NCBI RefSeq assembly: GCF_000003815.2
Contig: NC_049979.1
Location: forward strand, 5,411,543 to 5,475,542
Direction: 5' to 3'
DNA length: 64,000 nt
Source of the DNA: Branchiostoma floridae
Taxonomy: Eukaryota; Chordata; Leptocardii; Amphioxiformes; Branchiostomatidae
The notes under the pieces were generated by a model. It searched no databases, was not told the origin of the DNA, and was given only the letters and a program-made list of their open reading frames with translations. Numbering within the stretch: position 1 is the stretch's first letter; the number at the start of each line of letters is the position of its first letter. Shown here piece after piece: positions 56,509-64,000 of this stretch. Made by a program: the position numbers and the translations under genes.

Positions 56509-58310
56509 GGCAACTGTTCTTCAGGTCAAAGGCATAGACAAAGTATCATTCTTCAGGTAGCTGATTGAAAGACATGGTCTTCATTGTCCTGGGATTTTTC
56601 TATCAACAATACATGACTGCCCTAAAAGATGAAACAACTTGAATGATAACTTATAAAGTTTTTTTGGGGGGGGGGGCAGTTTTATATGTAAAGCAATGAA
56701 AGCATAATTGAAATTACAAGCTGTGCAATGTGTCACCAGGATACCTGAAATATATGAGACTGGCTTAAAGCAAATCTGGGGTTAGACAAGTCCAATAGTC
56801 TGAGTAAAAAAGTAAAAAGTTTGTTCGGGCAAGTAAATCTTTTATGTTCTTGCCTGATAGGACAAGTGAATTTTAGAAAACTTGTCCTACCCTGAAATCT
56901 ACTGACAGGCACAATAGATCTCATCAAGTTGTGCATACTGTACATGGACAAGATTTCACTGATGTGAAAATGTTAAAGTATTGTCTATTGAGTGTTGTGG
57001 TGTCTCTTGGCATGCTATTTCCTCATGGAAGTTTCCCTGTAGCAGGTCAGTATCATCATCATGGATGCCAAAAGCTTGAGTCCCTTTGCACATGTAATTG
57101 GTTCATGTTCCTTGTAGGTCCTACAGATCAGGTATTTTGCAAAGGACTTTGAACTTTTGAAATCTCCCAGTTTTAGATGCACCAGTAGATAAGACTCACC
57201 AGTACTCATCTAATAGGCTATGATCTGACGTAAAGAAAGTATTCAATAGACTGCAGTCCGTTCATGAAAAGACGATCTGCAAGCAGAGAATATAACCAGA
57301 TGATGGCAGGGATAATCTGATCTTTGTGTATGGAGAAGTAATGGCTGAGAAGTAATTGCTAAATTAACCTCATGTACCTTCAAGGTGTTATGTAGGCTAG
57401 TCAGAAGAACGTTAGACTGAGAACTTTAAGAACAGTAAGAAGTAATCAAAATGAGTTATGATTTATCATGTCAAAAAAAACATGGCAATAAGACAAACAT
57501 ATTTTTGAGGAACAAACTATTTTTATACTGAAAGTGATGCAGAGCAAGGAGGGAGTTGTGAAGATTAGGCAGCTAAAAGGGACGAGTCTATTACAGAGAA
57601 ATGATACTGTAATAATAGTGGCGTGGTCTGTTTCTTGACATGCTAAGAATTTGGAAGTGGCACTTGTAGACAGTGCACAAACGATGGTAATGTGGTTGGT
57701 GTACAGGGCGATCAATGTGAATTTAGATTCAAACATTATGAGATTGAGGATTGCAAATGTTTATCATAAACAACTGAACCATGTAAATATTTACATTGTG
57801 TGTGATGTTAGTAGACAGTTGTACATAGGCATGAAAGTATATAGCTATATCGTGAAAAATTCTGTGTTGATTGTTTGCATGGATAAATTAATGCCAACAG
57901 TGTAATGCTGTGTTTGTAGGTTCATTCTGTATAATTCAGTATCATTCTTTTGCACATGGAGATGTGATCTACAGCAGATGTAGACCGTTATAAAACTTTG
58001 ACATGGACCAAACTGTCTTCATTGGAAGGCATTTTTTAAGGACATTGTCTTATGCTGTAGGTTTACATTTAGAAATATTTATGGAAGTTCTGTTGAAGAA
58101 AGAATTGCGTTGCAAGGTGAAGAAAAAGCCCACAAGACAACATCAATACATGACTGCAATGTAATTTTATATTATTATTAGTTATCTCCAAAAAAGCATG
58201 CTTTTCCTCGTGTACTGGAACACTATTCAGTGTGAAACATTGTCTGATGCCTTGGTCTTCTAGGTCCTAGTAACACTTAAGTATGAAATAAATAAAAAAT
58301 GCTCTTTTGT
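56509..58310 (+). other. 3' UTR of zinc-finger gene (approximate)
   Basis: AT-rich, no coding. Overlapping polyadenylation signals AATAAA at 58287-58292 and 58291-58296 are the best candidate end; the true cleavage site is not visible. It contains a truncated copy of the CAGGGTTGGACAAG repeat (56776-56894) and a G run near 56668. Confidence 0.5.
56776..56894 (-). mobile_element. MITE, family CAGGGTTGGACAAG, truncated copy F
   Basis: Ends GGGTTAGACAAGTCC and GAAAACTTGTCCTACCCTG around a shortened middle (119 bp), in the zinc-finger 3' UTR. Confidence 0.75.
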
Positions 58311-59940
58311 TTTAACACTAAGAGAAGTATGAAATGCAAAACGGGACCTAGCAGGCAAGACTCACATTTCAGGTATAAATTTATACACAGTAATACTTGA
58401 AGTTGGAACGATTTTATCTAGATGTACATAGTTTTTGTGACATTCAATTTCCTTAGCTTGGATTATTGTAAGTAGACTGCTGAAGGCATGTCATATCAGC
58501 CCTGTAGAGTTGGCGCAAGATATAAATTGACAGTCATTTAAAATGACAGATTTCAATTCATTCCTTTGTCCAAGTGCTCATTTGATTCGAGCCTATTGTG
58601 CAGGAGAAGTCTTAAAAGGCTGATTATTTGATCATAGGTATACTGTTAGGAGAAGAACCATAATATAGATGAACTGTTCAGGATGATTTTGAGGCCAAAT
58701 TGTGGTCATGATTTGCTGTACATTTGAAATGCCAAAAAGTACTTATTTATTTTCACCCGTGATGCTTGTATTTAATCTGTATTGTGGATACAGCACTAAG
58801 AATGTAGAGCTTTTCAGACATGTATTGCACTTTGATGTACAGAGCTTTCTTGTGCATTGTTGTTGTGTTAACGATATTTTGTCTGATATTGTGTGTAAAC
58901 CTAAGTTACTTTTTGTACTTTTGTTATCCAACATTGGTGTGATCAATGCACATAGGAAAAATAGTGTTTCCAGGTACAGAAACACAACAGGAGGTACCAT
59001 GTAGGTACAATGTAGAAAAATTAGATAAAACTTGAATGTGTGGCACATAATTTTTTCCAAGTATGGGATGTACATGTACGGATGTCACCTGAAAATTTAC
59101 ATATTCAATAGCTAGTAGGTCCTCAAGACATTAGTGGTCTGTAACCCCACTAACATGGTAAAATGTAGCTTACTAAAAGTATGTATGAGCAGGTCTGAAG
59201 CTGATTGGAACTCCTGAAGAAGTGATCACTTGGAGACCTACTAGCTACATAAAACAACTGTGGTATTGTTCTGTGTAAACATGGCATCAGCAGAGCTGAC
59301 TTTTGTTTTCATAAAGATGCACAGCATTCCAATATCATTGGTTGTACTGGCTTTTTTTCTCCCTGTTCAGAGAATAAGGCTTAGGTCATATTTTCAAACC
59401 GGGGCCCAGCCGGGCAGCTTTTTGGAGTGAAAATAATTATATAAAAGATGTCAAAATAAGATTCATGGACACGGTTTGTGTATATTTATAGGTATACATT
59501 TTAATTCTTCGGCCGGGCCCCCTTTTGGAAATGTGACCTAAGACTAACTTGGGAAAGATATGTTTTTTGTACTGTTACAGTTACTGTCCCCCTTAGCCCT
59601 TGTGCTGGCAAATTTTCACTATACATTTTCCCAATTCTAGTTTTAGACCCTTTGGAAAGTAGGGGTACTGTTTTCACTATGCTACATTTTTGAAAAGTAG
59701 AGACCTTAAGCTTTGTAATGATGTATAACTTTATAGGGTCATTTGGAAGAAAAACAAAGCGTAGTGAAAACACTATCAACATATGCTTCCCAACATATGT
59801 TGGGCACAGCACTTGTTGTATTTAGTATAATAGTTTAAAATTTTGGTGTTAACCACCAGTTTAAATTTGTAACTTTGCAAGGCTGCTAATATACAGCCAT
59901 GGCCCACATTCATTTATGTTCAGTAAATTGGCCAGAAGAT
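58311..59940. other. AT-rich stretch, no gene recognised
   Basis: Short frames on both strands show no domain or coding bias. A foldback with CCCAGCCGGGCAGC / GGCCGGGCCCCC near 59402-59522 is the only structure noted. Confidence 0.5.
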
Positions 59941-59942
59941 AT

Positions 59943-60052
59943 GGGTGGGTACCGGTACAGAAAATTTATCCGGTCCACCGAATTTGTTCAGGTCCATTTT
60001 GTCTGGACCGGTCCAATAAGAAAATATGGTTTGGTACCTGTACCCACCCATA
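59943..60052. mobile_element. Short palindromic MITE (TGGGTGGGTACCGGTAC)
   Basis: TGGGTGGGTACCGGTAC at left and GTACCTGTACCCACCCA at right, with CTGGACCGGTCCA inside; related to 21781-22167. Confidence 0.72.
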
Positions 60053-60238
60053 CCGATATGCCACTCCACTATCAGACCGCTTGGCAGACTGAAAACATGC
60101 TAGTGGTGGCAATTTGCAAATTTAGGACTATTTATTTGTACTCCAGAGACTAGTCAAGTCCAACATCCCCCCTACTTAGGCCAATTTCTTCAAGAGACTA
60201 CTATGCCATGTTCAAAAATATTTTCCATGGTGTATTTT

Positions 60239-60440
60239 TGCCGGGGCGCCGAAGGCGCCCGGCTTTGTCCCCGGTTTAATGGTTCGTCCTTGGATGGGTC
60301 TGCTATGGTCGCAAAATGTACCGTGCGTTTTTACGACAATTCTCAGCCCTTCTCAGCCCTTCAAATAAACGCAATGTACCGTGCGTTTTTACGACAATTC
60401 TCAGCCCTTCTTAGCCCTTCAAATAAACGTTGTAAGAATA
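60239..60440. repeat. GC hairpin and 58-bp tandem duplication
   Basis: GCCGGGGCGCCGAAGGCGCC is close to a perfect hairpin (60240-60263). Then a 58-bp block (CAATGTACCGTGCGTTTTTA, two CAGCCCTTCT words, CAAATAAACG) occurs twice, from about 60314 and 60372. Confidence 0.8.
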
Positions 60441-60600
60441 CTGTTTATCCATGACCTCTACTCGTACAGAAAACATTGCAGCGCTCATTAGCAAAGTCTA
60501 GGAAAGGAAAATGTTTCTTGATTTGCAGTAAAACACTGGTCATGTAACATTTGAGGAGTTGTCGTTAAATCGCACGGTTCATTTTGCGATAGCGTTGACG

Positions 60601-60828
60601 GGTCCGGGTATTTAGCGGAATAACCCGGAATAACCCGGAATAACCCGGAATAACCTTAATAAAGGATGAAAGCTACCGAAATACAGTGTGCTTTGATAAG
60701 TTAAGATCGCAGAATGCAATATTTTGGCATAAAATAATGTATATATGGCCATGGGAACAAGAAATATTACGGTTATTCCGGGTTATTCCGGGTCATTTCG
60801 GGTTATTCCGGTAAATACCCTCACGGGC
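60601..60828. mobile_element. MITE with GGAATAACCC repeated ends
   Basis: The left end has GGTATTTAGCGGAATAACCC with four GGAATAACCC units; the right end is the inverted equivalent ending GGTAAATACC. CGTTGACGG lies just outside both ends (60594-60602 and 60829-60837), a 9-10 bp duplication. Confidence 0.72.
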
Positions 60829-60839
60829 GTTGACGGTGC

Positions 60840-61690
60840 GGAGGAGGTGAGATTTTTATCGTACAGAAATTGGTACAGTTTGTAAAGTTATCTTTCTGGA
60901 ATTCGGATGTATTAAAATATAACATTACATTCTAAGGCGTAGTGTCATGTGAGTAAAATGAGCACGACATTTGACGAAAGATTTTGTGGAGGGTATACAG
61001 TCAAGTTTATTGTGCAACGATTGGAACAGTTTACGTGCGGGTGGGAGGGGGGCGTGCGTCTATATATGCAGCTGCAGGAGGTCCTGCAGGACATTTTCGA
61101 TCGTAAGAGTAACGTACAATTTGAAAAGATAGTGATCATGAATTCGGACACATTGAAACATATTTCCAAGGAACGGTATATAGTTTTTTTAGTAAAACCA
61201 GTGTGTGGGGATTGACGAGAATTTAGATAGTTTAATGGTGCACTGTGCTTGAGCCGATGCGAGGCATTATGCAGGGCATTTTTGATTGTAAAAATATCGT
61301 ACAAGTTGAAAAGATGGATCGGATTCTAATACATTAAAACATACATTTCCAAAGAATAGTAGAAAACAACGGATTGTAGCTAACTGTTAAACAATCAGCA
61401 AAGCAGTTGGCAAGATGTCACACCTGAACTTTTGTAGATTTTTGCTTTTTGTTGGTACTAGTAAGATGTTATGTGATCAAGACAATATTTTCTTTCTGTT
61501 TCAGTGACGCCTTAGACTGTTCTCTGCTATATATACAAGTGACACAGTAATATACAGAAACTTACAGCTAGCAAAAGTCTGTACTCAATAAGATTTTACA
61601 CAGTACACATTTATACTTCTTCTGCTGAAATCTACGCATTACATTTTGCATCCAACCAAAGAGGTTTGAAAGAGAGTCCTTGATCCAACC
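60840..61690. other. Stretch with a weak duplicated segment, no gene recognised
   Basis: Frame 60949-61215 has no recognised domain. TCGTACA-GTT...AAAGAT and TGAAACATA(T/C)TTCCAA words recur at 61110 and 61295, suggesting a local duplication. Confidence 0.4.
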
Positions 61691-61730
61691 AAATTAGACC
61701 TTGAGACCTATTAACAGATCATTGATCACT

Positions 61731-62018
61731 GTGCATTTTGCACATACCAGACTCAATCGTGCCACTGAGCACTGCATTTTGCACACACCAGACCAATTGT
61801 GCCACTGAGCACTGTGCATTTTGCACACACCAGACCTATCGTGCCATTGAGCACTGTGCATTTTGCACACACCAGACCTATCGTGCCATTGAGCACTGTG
61901 CATTTTGCACACACCAGACCAATCGTGCCATTGAGCACTGTGCATTTTGCACACACCAGACCAATCGTGCCATTGAGCACTGTGCATTTTGCACACACCA
62001 GACTCAATCGTGCCACTG
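61731..62018. repeat. 42-bp minisatellite, about seven copies, cut by gap
   Basis: Unit GTGCATTTTGCACACACCAG plus ACCAATCGTGCCATTGAGCACT; each unit has the small palindrome GTGCA-TTT-TGCAC. The array runs straight into 100 N, so its real length is unknown. Confidence 0.95.
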
Positions 62019-62118
62019 NNNNNNNNNNNNNNNNNNNNNNNNNNNNNNNNNNNNNNNNNNNNNNNNNNNNNNNNNNNNNNNNNNNNNNNNNNNNNNNNNN
62101 NNNNNNNNNNNNNNNNNN
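62019..62118. other. Assembly gap (100 N)
   Basis: Exactly 100 N, a standard placeholder of unknown size, at the end of the minisatellite. Confidence 1.
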
Positions 62119-62569
62119 TGAAGGCCTCTTGAATCAATTAGTAATGTCACCAAATGCAGCATCAAATTTAAATGATAAAAAAGTGCAAGGTCTTGCAATC
62201 CAAAGCGCAATATGCAAGGACAAACAAGAAAAACAAACCTATCAACAGAAGACAGAGAGTCTTGCAGAACAAAGAACATCATACAAAGCAAAGAAAGCAA
62301 ATGAGACCTGTGAGCAAAAAGCAGCACAGCAAAGAGCATCATATAAAGCAAAACGAGCAAATGAGACCCCTGAGGAAAAAGATGAAAGACTTGCAAAACG
62401 AAGAACATCATACAAAGCAAAACAAGCAAATGAGACCCGTGAGCAAAAAGATGAAAGACTTGCAAAACGAAGAGCTTCATACAAAGCAAAACAGGCAGAT
62501 GAGACAACTGAGCAAAAAGCAGATAGACTTGCACAGGAAAGAGCAAAACGAGCAAATGAGACCCCATAG
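62119..62569 (+). CDS. Partial frame with 23-residue charged repeats
   Basis: An open frame from the gap to a TAG at 62567-62569, about 149 residues. From about residue 48 it is a tandem repeat of 69 bp (RRTSYKAKQANETREQKDER type), Lys/Arg/Glu/Gln-rich and predicted helical. Similar ANETPEQREARLARRR repeats precede helicase-like domains in many invertebrate transposon-derived proteins (Helitron-like), which is my best guess by recall. The 5' part is in the gap. Equally it may be a non-coding satellite whose 69-bp period keeps frames open. Confidence 0.4.
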
Positions 62570-63035
62570 ATTTTAGATATAAACTTCTAGTTTAATAATG
62601 ATGCACATTTTACTGGAACACAACATGAAATTTTGAGGTAGTCCTTCCAAATGCGCCCCGGCCAGCTTTTTTTAAAAGCTTTCTTGTTCCACTTGTATGT
62701 AGTTGAGACAGAAAACAGCAAGTTAGTCAATAATCTTTGCTTTTATTATAAAACCCATAACTGACATCTGTGCAAAGCGTAACGATTCATGCAGCATCCA
62801 TACATCATTCCATCTATCTTCACCCCAGTGGCAGCAATGGAAAATTTATACACATGTTTAATAAGTGCCTTTTTTTCCCTCTATTTTTGTTTGTTCTGCA
62901 GCATCAATTTATCTTCTTTTTTCATCTGTACAGGAAAACATTTAATCTATATCTACAGCTCTGGTAGAGTTTTATCTTCCTCCACAGGAATGCCCAATAC
63001 ATGACTGTGTGTCCCTTCTTGGATGGTATCTGGAT

Positions 63036-63471
63036 AAGGCCACACCAAATTTATTTATTGCTTCTCGGATTTTCCAGAAAGAATTGGACCGACAGGTCGA
63101 AAAAAAAAATTAATTTTTTTCCAAATAGTCTGGGTTGAAGATATCGTCATTCATCATCATTGGACTCTGTTCGTCTATCTGAAGATCTGTTCGTCTATCT
63201 GAAGATATATGGCTTAAAGAACAACGAAAAAAAACAGCCTGAGGAGTTTAATGGCATGTTTTACACAATGAATCTCCTCCTTAGGTTTGTTGCTAATGTT
63301 CTGAATAAAAGGCATTGTTTTTAGACTGAAATTATGTGTATGTGGCTCTGAATGGTAATATCTACAGGTTCGTGATAGCAAAACCTGTATCATTTTTTCT
63401 CTGGACTTAATTTTTTTTGAAAATGGGAAAAAATGGACCAAGAAGCAACAAATAAAAATGGTGTGGTCTAA
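63036..63471. mobile_element. MITE, family AGGCCACACCAA, copy 3
   Basis: AAGGCCACACCAAATTTATT at left and ATGGTGTGGTCTAA at right; the interior matches copy 2 (CTGAGGAGTTTAATGGCA, CTGAATAAAAGGCATTG). It carries an internal duplication GTTCGTCTATCTGAAGAT near 63168-63207. Confidence 0.78.
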
Positions 63472-63944
63472 CCATGTAATCAAAGATGGTTTATTCCACA
63501 GCAACTGGTTGCACACATGCCCCCTTCATAAGTCACAATTTCACCATCATTGCAATCCTTGGTTTTAGACACGTTACTCCAGTGGAGGCATAGATATTTC
63601 AGTAGCAGAAACAAACACGTTAAAAGGGACCAAACTAGCGCATAACCTGTCTACCTCACTGAGGCAATTTCTTCCCATTGGCATAAACTGCAGAGAAAAG
63701 AGTCCATGCAGCTTGTAATGTACATGTAGGTGGCTGCTAGTCCAAATGGCAAACCATCCATCTATATTGCACTTACTTACCAAACATAAAACTATGGGCA
63801 AGTGCTCACCAGGCAGATATAACGTTACTAACTATGTGCACAAGCAATAACGTAATCTACATAAAATGTGCATCACCTTACATGTTTGCTATGGCAGCAT
63901 GGAAGGCAGTTTGTGCAGTGGCTAGATATCTGTGGCACTAAAAT

Positions 63945-64000
63945 TAGTCTCTACCAGAACTCCGGGTTGCTGGGAAAACTGTAGAAATGGAACAAATAGA
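63945..64000. mobile_element. Mutator-like MITE (TAGTCTCTACCAG), cut by window end
   Basis: TAGTCTCTACCAGAACTCC matches the left end of the element at 5138; the rest lies outside the window. Confidence 0.55.

Noticed and set aside
60949-61215. Small gene of 88 codons
   Set aside because: No recognised domain, no splice-site support, and partial duplication of its surroundings suggests repeat DNA.
61731-62018. CRISPR-like array
   Set aside because: The 42-bp units follow each other with no unique spacers, in an animal genome; it is a minisatellite.

Overview
The window is animal (eukaryotic) genomic DNA, most likely from amphioxus (Branchiostoma) or a close invertebrate deuterostome. The basis is a single EHBP1-type gene with 25 coding exons, introns crowded with short non-autonomous DNA transposons, tRNA-derived SINEs and Penelope-like fragments, and two runs of N. 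The species itself is inferred, not proven. It is not a prokaryotic or viral window, and I found no defence-type system or operon.

Layout. (1) Positions 1-45800, minus strand: almost the whole coding region of an EH-domain-binding protein 1 (EHBP1) orthologue, reading from 45800 down to 1. It gives about 1329 residues of NT-C2 domain, NPF-rich linker, calponin-homology domain and bMERB Rab-binding coiled coil. The last C-terminal residues lie left of the window. All 25 coding exons were placed by splice sites and reading phase, and every junction keeps frame. A non-coding first exon lies near 48284-48400. (2) About 48400-50459: a 2 kb head-to-head intergenic stretch, probably a shared promoter. 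(3) Positions 50460-56508, plus strand: a nine-exon gene for a 625-residue protein with four C-terminal C2H2 zinc fingers. I do not recognise its exact orthologue. Its 3' UTR runs to tandem AATAAA signals near 58290. (4) About 58300-64000: no convincing host gene, but MITEs, palindromes, a 42-bp minisatellite broken by an assembly gap, and an open frame of 23-residue charged repeats.

Mobile DNA. Many intronic insertions can be delimited to the base by their target-site duplications (TSDs): a hAT family with five copies, each with a perfect 8-bp TSD; a second hAT family; CAG...CTG families with 5- or 7-bp TSDs; several Mutator-like foldback families with 9-bp TSDs; mariner-type elements with TA, one retaining the start of a transposase; and a Penelope-like GIY-YIG fragment inside an inverted repeat.

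How the genes relate. EHBP1 links EHD proteins (NPF motifs), Rab GTPases (bMERB), membranes (C2) and actin (CH) in endosomal recycling. In vertebrates EHBP1 lies beside OTX1. Here the very long 3' introns of EHBP1 hold GC-rich, apparently non-repetitive blocks and clustered GGATTA/TAATCC sites, so they are candidates for Otx regulatory DNA housed in a bystander gene.
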